Part shown: piece by piece, positions 1 to 6,758 of the stretch
Numbering within the stretch: position 1 is the stretch's first letter
How the letters are laid out: each line of letters starts with the position of its first letter
Source of the DNA: Psychroserpens sp. NJDZ02
Lineage (GTDB): Bacteria; Bacteroidota; Bacteroidia; Flavobacteriales; Flavobacteriaceae
Assembly: GCF_004843725.1 (NCBI RefSeq)
Contig: NZ_CP039451.1
Location: forward strand, 308,501-372,500
Reading direction: 5' to 3'
Length of the DNA: 64,000 nt
Made by a program: the position numbers and the translations under genes
Notes under the pieces: model-generated
What the model saw: only the letters and a program-made list of their open reading frames with translations
The model's database searches: none
Told to the model about the DNA's origin: nothing

Positions 1-53
1 TATGATATATGAGAGTGATAGAGGCTGCAAAAGCTAATTCAATACTAATTAAC

Positions 54-126
54 AACTTGACTTTGTCTTTTTTTTAAACTAACTTCGTTTAACTTCGAAT
101 AAAACTCATTAAAACGGAATCTTATT
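54..126 (+). repeat. Direct repeat copy A, ahead of the HEPN-like gene
   Basis: This stretch recurs almost base for base at 2114-2186, with about one mismatch; weaker similarity reaches back to about 30 and forward through the GTTATGC core. It includes a T8 run and the phrase AACTTCGTTTAACTTCGAAT. Both copies lie just upstream of unrelated genes and both run into GTTATGC. That is the pattern expected of the 3' half of a cassette recombination site shared across an array, though a mobile promoter or leader element is also possible. Confidence 0.85.
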
Positions 127-134
127 CGCTATAT

Positions 135-141
135 GTTATGC
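135..141 (+). other. attC-like core site (GTTATGC) at the cassette start
   Basis: The heptamer fits the integron core consensus GTTRRRY. With the three following bases it reads GTTATGCTAC. This is the exact reverse complement of GTAGCATAAC, which is re-formed at the other end of the gene once the group II intron is removed. Complementarity between the first bases of a cassette and the inverse core of its own attC is a hallmark of integron gene cassettes. No integrase gene is in the window, so this remains an inference. Confidence 0.55.
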
Positions 142-147
142 TACATT

Positions 148-1029
148 ATGACAGAAACTATTAGATATGGATGTTGGCTAATCGATAATGTTAAATTTTC
201 GGGCGAAGATTTTATCAAAAAAATTGACTTCAATGGTAGAGAAATTGAACTTTTAATTACAAACTACGAAAACTCTAAACATATAGAAGAACCATTTCAA
301 GATTGGATTTATAATAAAATCATAAATGATGGAATGATGAATTCAAGAAATAGTCCTTTACCTATTAAATCAATATTTGTCATAACAAAGAATGGATATG
401 AAAACAAAAACGCTTCGGAATTTTCATTACTCTTTAAATTGTGTTTAAAGCTTGTCTATTTTCAACCAACATTAGTTTCGCACACATCTGAATTTATTCC
501 TAATGCTGCCATTACTATGCCTACTTGGGAAGGTTTTAAAAGTGTTACAACATCTTCTCAAACTGAAATTAATTCAAAAACTTTTGATAAAGTATTATTC
601 TATTTTGATACACTAAATAAATTAAATATTAAACATAGTAGCATTCTTGAGGAAATTTATAAAATATCAGGAATTAATGATGTTTTAATTGAGTTATTAA
701 GTCTTTACTCTTTTATAGAAGGGTTTTGGTGGAACAAAAAAGGAAAATCTAATCTTACAGATAGTTTTTTAGCAATGCTAGGACAAGATTACGCACCAGG
801 ACGAGAAAACAAAACAAAAAGAGAAAATATTAAGAGCATTATAGAAAGTCAAAATGGATTATTGAGAAACCCTAAATTAGACGATATGCGACATATTTTA
901 GCTCACGGAATGTATAAGCAGGAAGAAGATTCTTGGAATGAAAAACAATGGAAAGCTATTTATCAGCAAAGAAATCTATTACTAGAAATTATAATTGACT
1001 CACTAATAAATAAAATTAAAAAAACGTAG
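148..1029 (+). CDS. Hypothetical protein with a HEPN/Apea-like C-terminal motif
   Basis: I do not recognise the family with certainty. The N-terminal two thirds is a mixed alpha/beta region without a clear motif. The C-terminal third is helical and carries DDMRHILAHGMYKQ. This resembles the R-x(3-4)-AHG motif of Apea-like HEPN domains, which occur in phage-defence and toxin RNases. No signal peptide or membrane segment is visible. An in-frame ATG five codons upstream (133) overlaps the GTTATGC core, so I prefer the start at 148. The stop codon lies inside GTAGCATAA, so the gene fills a cassette-like unit, and a group II intron follows five bases later. The HEPN reading rests on one motif. Confidence 0.6.
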   Translation: MTETIRYGCWLIDNVKFSGEDFIKKIDFNGREIELLITNYENSKHIEEPFQDWIYNKIINDGMMNSRNSPLPIKSIFVITKNGYENKNASEFSLLFKLCLKLVYFQPTLVSHTSEFIPNAAITMPTWEGFKSVTTSSQTEINSKTFDKVLFYFDTLNKLNIKHSSILEEIYKISGINDVLIELLSLYSFIEGFWWNKKGKSNLTDSFLAMLGQDYAPGRENKTKRENIKSIIESQNGLLRNPKLDDMRHILAHGMYKQEEDSWNEKQWKAIYQQRNLLLEIIIDSLINKIKKT

Positions 1030-1843
1030 CATAATCGAGTAGACGGCTCCGACTAAAATAGCCGGAGTGCGCCTCTCACACCACCGTACATACGGGTCTC
1101 GTATACGGCGGTTCGTAAATCATCACGCCAAAGCTCTTTTCACCCTTGACACTATCTTCTAATTTAGGCATAGGCTACCACTAGTGCTCCTATGCGAATT
1201 TTGAAGAGAATTACGTTCAGTCCTTCCTTACTTGTGAGACCTTCTGAGGTATTGCCTCAACTCGTTTCCTGTAAGTACTATGACTTCTGCTGACTTCTCC
1301 ATATAGTCAACTCGTAACTTTGGAGACCTCCCCAGGTAATGGCATCCTCTTTCACTCAATCACTGCCGTATCTACATAGTTACCCTTTTGGTACTGTTTG
1401 GGCGTTACAATGATGTGCTTGCTTACCCGAATAACTATGCCTCTGTATACGATTTCTGTTCGTCAGTACCGAGTTTTGTAGTGGTATTTGCTCATTAATC
1501 AATCACAAATAGCCTTCAGATGTAACCTCGCGATTACCACCCTTGCGACTTACTAATGCTTCAAGACGTTACTCCTGCGCATAAGGGACTTGCACCCTCT
1601 AGATTAATTATTTACCTTTCCGTAAATTAAAAGATGCCCATGCTGGGCACACACAATGTATATAAAACATAGCTATTATAGGTTTTACCAAAGGTTTTTG
1701 TGTGTTTTCGGAGACCGCCAAATTTTTAAATTTGGCTTTTAGAACAATAAAGATAAAGAGAAAAATTTAAAAATTTGGCTCGTGTATAATCCGAAACGAT
1801 AGTGTCTTTTAACACGCTACGTTTAAAATACGAGACGTTAAAC
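1026..1843 (+). other. attC-like recombination region, interrupted by the intron
   Basis: Joining the sequence left of 1034 to that right of 1652 gives GTAGCATAACAATG, matching the RYYYAAC inverse core plus the AA that often follows it. Downstream is a strong imperfect hairpin. GCCAAATTT and AAATTTGGC (1717-1736) flank a two-base loop, and an inverted copy of the same block lies at 1763-1779. The region closes with GTTAAAC at 1837-1843, another GTTRRRY heptamer. The size without the intron, about 200 bp, is large for an attC but not outside the known range. No integrase is present to test it. Confidence 0.5.
1034..1652 (-). mobile_element. Group II intron RNA without an open reading frame
   Basis: On the minus strand the 5' end reads GTGTGCCCAGCATGGGC, matching the GUGYG start of group II introns, and GAGGGTGCAAGTCCCT follows in domain I. 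Near the 3' end is a domain V-like hairpin, CCGCCGTATACG paired with CGTATGTACGGTGG. A domain VI-like stem, CTCCGGC/GTCGGAG, follows, and then the end CTACTCGAT. The domain IV region encodes no reverse transcriptase, so mobility or splicing would need a maturase in trans. The 5' exon ends in TTGT and the 3' exon starts TATGC, recreating GTTATGC. That is the target geometry described for introns that invade attC bottom strands. The subclass is not assigned. Confidence 0.8.
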
Positions 1844-1847
1844 GCCC

Positions 1848-2092
1848 CCAAATATCTAATCCACACAAAAAGCAAAAAAGTTAAAATGAAACAAATAACA
1901 TTTTTAATCACAACTTTTTTATCTCAATTTTTGTTTGTCTCAAACGCAAAAAGAGGTCATTAATGGCATAGAATTTAAAATTGTTACTGTTTCAGTGGAT
2001 GAAGATCAGCAAACGGATTTTATTGAATTATACAGAAACAATAAAAAAATATCATACCACACACTTTATGAGCTTGATGGTGATTACAGAAG
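1848..2092 (+). pseudogene. Frameshifted, truncated copy of the secreted protein encoded at 4221
   Basis: The leader and first roughly 70 codons match the intact gene at 4221-4853: same AAAAAGC/GTTAAA leader, same signal peptide, and a nearly identical run around the EEVINGIEF and VSVDEDQQTDF positions. A two-base deletion in the signal-peptide coding region shifts the frame, and similarity stops abruptly after the GDGD-like stretch. The reading would start at ATG 1886. The similarity begins close to the GTTAAAC core at 1837, as if the duplicated unit entered at that site. Confidence 0.85.
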
Positions 2093-2113
2093 CTAATCTA
2101 AACACAAAATAGT

Positions 2114-2186
2114 AACTTGACTTTGTCTTTTTTTTAAACTAACTTCGTTTAACTTCGAATAAAACTCAGTAAAACGGAATCTTATT
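2114..2186 (+). repeat. Direct repeat copy B, ahead of the YARHG gene
   Basis: This is the second copy of the element at 54-126. It again runs directly into a GTTATGC heptamer (2188-2194), here followed by GCTAC, some 14 bases before a start codon. It directly abuts the truncated end of the pseudogene on its left, which suggests the boundary was made by recombination at this element. Confidence 0.85.
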
Positions 2187-2207
2187 TGTTATGCGCTACA
2201 AGCTATT

Positions 2208-2957
2208 ATGAAACAAAAACTATTAATACTCTTATTACTATTTATAACTATAGCTTCTAATGCTCAAAAGTTAGAGAATTGTTCAGAATGCTCTTCTATC
2301 AAATATTCTGAATCAAACATAATAACTAATGAATTGTTTGAACTTAAATTATTGAGAAATGAAATTTTTGCAAGACATAATTTCTCTTTTAAAAACGAAA
2401 GGTTAGAAGAATATTTCTTTAACTATGATTGGTATAAACCTGATTATAAAAATCCAGTAACACAAGTAAATTTAAACGCCATAGAACAATTTAATGTTAC
2501 ACTTTTTAAGAGGAAAGAAGAAGAAATAAAAAGAAACAGAGAATTACTACTTACTGAACTAGGAAAATTAAAAATTGCAATAAAAGAAAACGACAACTCT
2601 TTTATTAGTGATTTTACAAACGGTGTTATAAAAAATGACAACAAATCTTTACTAAAAAAAATAAACTCTATTCTTGAATTAATCGATATAGAGAATATAA
2701 ATTGGCACAAAGGTCAAGCTAAATATGAAATATTGATTGATAATGGATTTTCAATTTCTTCTCAAGGGATATATATCAAGGGAAATTCAATAACCATAAT
2801 GAGCACAGACCCTATGACGCACTCTGATTTAATGAAAAATGATGCTGCTTTTAAATATCCAAGTGACTATTATTCTGAGTTTGAAAACTCAAGTGGAGTT
2901 GAAATTATATTTAAAAATGGTAAGTTAATTGTAGTAAGTCTGATTTTTGCGGGATAA
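2208..2957 (+). CDS. Secreted YARHG-domain protein
   Basis: The first 20 residues (hydrophobic core LLILLLLFITIA, ending SNAQ) form a typical signal peptide, so the protein is exported. Residues about 45-100 form a YARHG domain: LRNEIFARHNFSF is followed by LEEYFFNYDWYKPDY and a downstream NAIEQFN stretch. YARHG domains are extracellular modules, probably cell-wall or peptide binding. The rest (about 105-249) is a charged helical stretch followed by a beta-rich segment of unknown family. There is no lipobox cysteine at the cleavage site. The gene sits alone between cassette-like repeats and may be a cassette gene; its cellular role is unknown. Confidence 0.75.
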   Translation: MKQKLLILLLLFITIASNAQKLENCSECSSIKYSESNIITNELFELKLLRNEIFARHNFSFKNERLEEYFFNYDWYKPDYKNPVTQVNLNAIEQFNVTLFKRKEEEIKRNRELLLTELGKLKIAIKENDNSFISDFTNGVIKNDNKSLLKKINSILELIDIENINWHKGQAKYEILIDNGFSISSQGIYIKGNSITIMSTDPMTHSDLMKNDAAFKYPSDYYSEFENSSGVEIIFKNGKLIVVSLIFAG

Positions 2958-3235
2958 AAAACAAGCTGTAACACGATATAAAAACCCAGGACCGATTAGG
3001 TTAACTTCAAAGTCCTATGTTTATTTACAAAGTCCACTAAATATCAAATTTGACGTTTAAATGAGACAGTGTCCAAAATATTTATCGTTTACTAAGTTAT
3101 AAATCGAAACGATAGCGCTCATCTCCTATCTTACATTTTTCACACTATATGTTACGCCCAATTAAAAGAGAGCAACTTCCTCAAAAAAGTTGATTAAATT
3201 AACTAGACGTTTTTATTTCATAACTATGAAAACAG
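2958..3235. other. Intergenic region with a possible second attC-like site
   Basis: No coding sequence was seen. About ten bases after the YARHG stop the sequence reads GCTGTAACACGATATAAAAA, and near 3150 it reads TATATGTTACGCCC. TGTAACA and TGTTACG are near-complementary ends for an attC-like element of about 190 bp. The internal phrase CGAAACGATAG is shared with the region before the 1837 core (1792-1802). The evidence is weaker than for the site at 1026-1843. Confidence 0.35.
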
Positions 3236-3265
3236 AAAAGAACAATTATTACTAATTGCTCTTTT
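3236..3265 (-). terminator. Hairpin terminator after the 3312 gene
   Basis: AAAAGAACAATTA and TAATTGCTCTTTT pair over 13 bp with one G-U wobble and a short loop. On the minus strand the stem is followed by a T-rich tail. It lies about 45 bp past the stop codon of the minus-strand gene at 3312-3737. Confidence 0.65.
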
Positions 3266-3311
3266 AATTAACTTCTAAGTCAAAAAATTATATAAATTAT
3301 AAACTTCACTA

Positions 3312-3737
3312 TTAATCTACTCCTACCATTGTGGGATGCCCAGAATTGTAATCGACGTAATGATTCCCATTTCTAGGTGTTGAACAGTGATAGGTATCAT
3401 CTGAAACATCTTTAAAAGTAAATCCCCAACCACTCTGATTTGCAAAATGCAATCTATAAGTATATATAAAACCATTATCTTTATTAACATAGCCACCGAC
3501 AATACCATTCTTAATAGCAGCTCTTGATGTATTACTTCCACCATCAGGCACCCAGTTTATGTCTTTAAAACTTGCCAAGTCTCTATTTTGATATGTTTTC
3601 ACAGCATTTGTTAGCTCTTCTTCTATATTATCTAATGTGTAACCTGAATCTTTAGGATAACCAACCTCATATTTATTTCCTGAGTCATTCATAAATTCTA
3701 CAACTACATATTCATCTGTTTCTTTAATATTTTTCAT
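3312..3737 (-). CDS. Hypothetical small protein, family not recognised
   Basis: This 141-residue protein has no signal peptide or membrane segment. The N-terminal half is acidic. The C-terminal half is rich in aromatic residues, glycine, histidine and asparagine (FANQSGWGF, DDTYHCSTPRNGNHYVDY), suggesting a compact beta-rich domain. The minus orientation opposes all its neighbours in the left-hand accessory region. It has its own terminator-like hairpin downstream and nearly 500 bp of non-coding DNA upstream, so it is probably a single-gene transcription unit. Codon use is AT-rich like its neighbours. Function unknown. Confidence 0.55.
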   Translation of the reverse strand: MKNIKETDEYVVVEFMNDSGNKYEVGYPKDSGYTLDNIEEELTNAVKTYQNRDLASFKDINWVPDGGSNTSRAAIKNGIVGGYVNKDNGFIYTYRLHFANQSGWGFTFKDVSDDTYHCSTPRNGNHYVDYNSGHPTMVGVD

Positions 3738-4220
3738 TTGTTTTTAGTTTTAATTTCCTACTCTATTAAATAAAGGCTTTTCAGATTCCACCTTTACCAC
3801 TAAAAGAAAAAATAGTAGCTACTCAATCGAATATTTTTCTTTTAATTACATTATAAATGTATAATGATATTGGATTACTTTTTAGAGTATAAATACCTGA
3901 TTTAAAAAAATGTATTTATACTTAAACCTACTATTTCATATCATTGGACAATTCAGAATTAAGAATTAAGAAATTGAATTATGAAAGCATATCATTAGTG
4001 TTTGATATTTGTAAATGAATGTAAGCATCTTAGCTATAAAAGAAAAAAGAGCATAACAAAAGATAAACTACTATAGCGGTTTAATGCTTTCATTCCAGTT
4101 TTGTATCTTTATCAAAGCGCAATGACTAGTCGAAACATTAAAGCTTTTAATCTCAAAAAAAATCATTAAACAAAACCCTAAATATCGAATCCACTCAAAA
4201 AGCAAAGCAAAAAAGTTAAA
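3738..4220. other. Non-coding intergenic region between divergent genes
   Basis: No gene is visible. A long A/T hairpin lies at about 3802-3843 (TAAAAGAAAAA against TTTTTCTTTTA with AGTAGCTACT in the loop); it could be a terminator or upstream structure. The final 55 bases before 4221 match the leader of the pseudogene copy at 1848, and the similarity starts at TTAAAC (4166-4171). Confidence 0.5.
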
Positions 4221-4853
4221 ATGAAACAAACAACACTTATAATCACAACTTTCCTATGTCTTACTTTTTGTTTTTCTCAAACGCAAAAAGAGGTCATTAA
4301 TGGCATAGAATTTAAAATTGTTACTGTTTCAGTGGATGAAGATCAGCAAACTGACTTTATTGAATTATACAGAAATGATAAAAAACTATTACAGCATACG
4401 CTATATGAAAGTGATGGTGACTGTAGTAGTGAAAATATTGAATTAGGAGCCTATAAAATTATAGATAACAGGTTGATATTCTATTCCTATTGGGCAAGTG
4501 CAGATAGAATGATGAAAAACATCTATCCGTATGGTTTTAGAAAACAGATATATTACGTCACCCCAAAAGGCTCTGTAAGTTTAGAAAGCTCACAGCTTTA
4601 TATCGAAGCATATGTAGACGAATGGAATGTACACCAAGGCATGCAATACTTAAACAACAAACCAAAAACGAACGAAGAAAAAGCATATCTAAAGGACTAC
4701 ATCTTAAAAGCAGAACAAATGTATGATGGTCATTTTGTTATTGGAGAAAACAAATCTATATTAGAAAATGAAATCCGACAAACACTAGCTGAAGCTATTA
4801 CCGAAAACACAAAATATTGGAAAGCTGTTTATGGCGACAATTGCAAAATGTAA
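4221..4853 (+). CDS. Secreted hypothetical protein (intact paralogue of the 1848 pseudogene)
   Basis: The N-terminus (TTLIITTFLCLTFCFSQ) is a clear Sec signal peptide cleaved near residue 20. The mature part of about 190 residues begins with a VINGIEFKIVTV strand and DEDQQTDFIELYRNDKK, and is alpha/beta with many aromatic residues. Residues about 150-205 are helical and charged. I do not recognise a family. A frameshifted, truncated copy with the same leader lies 2.3 kb upstream, so the gene has been duplicated locally and one copy has decayed. It probably acts in the periplasm or at the cell surface. No partner gene is adjacent. Confidence 0.65.
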   Translation: MKQTTLIITTFLCLTFCFSQTQKEVINGIEFKIVTVSVDEDQQTDFIELYRNDKKLLQHTLYESDGDCSSENIELGAYKIIDNRLIFYSYWASADRMMKNIYPYGFRKQIYYVTPKGSVSLESSQLYIEAYVDEWNVHQGMQYLNNKPKTNEEKAYLKDYILKAEQMYDGHFVIGENKSILENEIRQTLAEAITENTKYWKAVYGDNCKM

Positions 4854-5096
4854 AACACTACCAACTAGGCACGCTTTAAAATATATCATCATATACACTG
4901 GTATTCTTAATCACTTTTTGTGTCAATATTATCTAACTTTAAGTTTTATATTTTATTATTCTCAAGTGTTTTTTGATCGTTAAACATGATAGTAGTCAAA
5001 TGTTATTTATAAACAAAAAGGATTGCAAGTCATCAAAAACCATTTATTTTTGAGCCATTATTGTTTTATATTTACATCTTATCTAAATACAAAAAG

Positions 5097-5531
5097 ATGT
5101 TAAAAACTCCGGTTATACACCCTACAATTATGGAAGCGTTGGCGCGCTCAGGTCACTTTGCTCAAGTAGTCATTGCTGATGGTAATTTACCTGTTGGCGC
5201 TATGACAGGCCCAAACTCGACAACAGTACACCTCAACTTCCGTCCTGGATTATTAGATGCCCTTACAGTACTTGAAGGTCTATTAGAAGTTTGCCCTTTT
5301 CAAGCTGCTATTGTTATGGAAAAGCCGGCTGAAGCGAATGCAGATATACATGACGCTTATAAAAAATTACTTGGAGACGTGACATGGGATGAAATGGAAC
5401 GTTGGGCATTTTACGATAAAATTAAAGCACCTGAGACCACTTTAATTATTCAAACGGGCGAGCAACGTCGTTTTGCTAATTTGATTTTAACGGTCGGTGT
5501 TGTAAAAATGGCAGAGGAAAGCGGTTTTTAA
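5097..5531 (+). CDS. RbsD/FucU family sugar mutarotase-like protein
   Basis: The protein matches the RbsD/FucU fold family, whose members interconvert anomers of free ribose or fucose. Diagnostic stretches are HPTIMEALARSGHF near the N-terminus (the catalytic-type histidine lies in the RSGHFAQVVIADGNLP segment), VHLNFRPGLLDALTVLEGLL in the middle, and the C-terminal GEQRRFANLILTVGVV. The length of 144 residues is typical. I start at MLKTP (5097) because the 12 codons upstream (FYIYILSKYKK) have no counterpart in the family and look non-coding. No ribose or fucose uptake or kinase gene is adjacent, so the substrate cannot be fixed from context. Confidence 0.85.
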   Translation: MLKTPVIHPTIMEALARSGHFAQVVIADGNLPVGAMTGPNSTTVHLNFRPGLLDALTVLEGLLEVCPFQAAIVMEKPAEANADIHDAYKKLLGDVTWDEMERWAFYDKIKAPETTLIIQTGEQRRFANLILTVGVVKMAEESGF

Positions 5532-5622
5532 GAAAACCCCATTACTAATTCTCGCTTTACATAACTACAGATCAAAATACTGACACTAAACGAAACCCTA
5601 TAACACCCCCAATCCCAAGACT

Positions 5623-6033
5623 ATGCAAGACCAATTAAAAATATTTAAGATCATCCACTTATCATTAGTAGTAGGTTTAATAGTCGCCTATTTTTTCTTA
5701 GGTAATTTATCAGATTTAAGTCAATTAAAACGACCTACATTAGATAATGACAGCATGCTGTATGTAATACTACCGGTCGCTGCTTTTTTAATCAGCAATC
5801 TGATGTTTAGACTGTTGGTTTCTAAAATTGACAACACACTTAGTTTAAAAGAGAAAATAGTCCCTTACCAAAGCGCATCGATTGTACGCTATGCTATTAT
5901 TGAAGGTACTGCTTTTTTGATTTTAATTATAAAGCCTGACTTTATCATTTTTGGAATCCTTCTTATTGTGTATTTAGCACTTTTAATGCCAACGGAGCAA
6001 CGTATTAAAAAGGATTTAAAGCATTTAGATTAA
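5623..6033 (+). CDS. Small multi-pass membrane protein, conserved hypothetical
   Basis: The 136 residues contain about four hydrophobic helices: roughly 8-27, 45-64, 86-103 and 105-122. The loop between helices 1 and 2 is polar (NLSDLSQLKRPTLDND), and the C-terminus is basic and cytosolic-looking (EQRIKKDLKHLD). Proteins of this layout are common in Flavobacteriaceae without an assigned function; I recognise the type, not a named family. It ends tail to tail with the M23 peptidase gene, overlapping by four bases. Confidence 0.65.
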   Translation: MQDQLKIFKIIHLSLVVGLIVAYFFLGNLSDLSQLKRPTLDNDSMLYVILPVAAFLISNLMFRLLVSKIDNTLSLKEKIVPYQSASIVRYAIIEGTAFLILIIKPDFIIFGILLIVYLALLMPTEQRIKKDLKHLD

Positions 6034-6725
6034 GATTGCAACCCTAAAACAAGCTCAGGATTTATGGTGTTTGATTTATAAAATTCTAAAGTATTTAGAC
6101 TACACACTCCTGGATAATCTCCAGTATTATTTTGTATATCTATTATAATCTGAAAATGTAAATGCGGGGCATAATCTCCGTTAACAGACGCTTCTCCTAA
6201 ATACGCTATCGTTTCGCCTTGAGCGACAGTATTACCCACTTTTAACCCCTCTAAAGAAGCTAAACTTAAATGCCCATACAATGTATAAAAGCTATGGTTA
6301 TTGATGTTATGTTCTAAAATTATAGCTGGACCATAATCCCCAAAATTAGTATTGTTTTTAAAACTATGGATCGTCCCCTCAAAACAAGCCAATACAGGAG
6401 TTTCTGCTGGACACCATAAATCTAAACCTAAATGGATGTTACGTTGTTCTGTTTCGCTTTGCGAAGAAAAATAAGTACTTCTGTTATATAAGTTTCGTTG
6501 TTCTAAATACCCGCCAAAAGCGACTTGCTTGTTTTGACTGTTAAGATAATTAGTAACGTAGTGCTCCCAAGCTTTGGAAGAAGAAATATCAAACGTCTCT
6601 AAATCTAGATTAGCTTTAGATAAATCAATAGCAATATAATCCGTTTTTGGAATAGTCGCATCGATGACGTTTAAGTCTTGCTTGGATAACTGACTTAAGA
6701 TTATAGAACGTGTCTTTGAATTCAT
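6030..6725 (-). CDS. M23 family metallopeptidase
   Basis: This is a lysostaphin-type (LytM) zinc endopeptidase domain. The HxxxD zinc motif is H98-L-G-L-D102, a YGHLS motif places H152 in the active site, and the HLH motif (188-190) supplies the last ligand. Members cleave peptidoglycan cross-links. Unusually for the family, no signal peptide or membrane anchor is visible at the N-terminus, which starts NSKTRSIILSQLSKQD. Either export is non-classical or the protein acts on another substrate. The gene stands alone on the minus strand, 33 bp after the DUF4097 gene, and might be co-transcribed with it. Confidence 0.88.
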   Translation of the reverse strand: MNSKTRSIILSQLSKQDLNVIDATIPKTDYIAIDLSKANLDLETFDISSSKAWEHYVTNYLNSQNKQVAFGGYLEQRNLYNRSTYFSSQSETEQRNIHLGLDLWCPAETPVLACFEGTIHSFKNNTNFGDYGPAIILEHNINNHSFYTLYGHLSLASLEGLKVGNTVAQGETIAYLGEASVNGDYAPHLHFQIIIDIQNNTGDYPGVCSLNTLEFYKSNTINPELVLGLQS

Positions 6726-6758
6726 TTATAATCAAAATTGAACTCAAATTTAAATAAT

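Noticed and set aside
1726..1911. Minus-strand open frame of 61 codons with a hydrophobic start
   Set aside because: It overlaps the attC-like palindromes and the leader of the pseudogene on the other strand; its amino acids are the reverse reading of AT-rich non-coding DNA.
3802..3843. A/T-rich hairpin proposed as a strong terminator
   Set aside because: The stem is almost all A-T with a long loop, and it lies upstream, not downstream, of both flanking genes, so no terminator is claimed.
1..5060. Complete chromosomal integron with integrase
   Set aside because: No tyrosine-recombinase gene is in the window, so only cassette-like boundaries are reported, not an integron platform.
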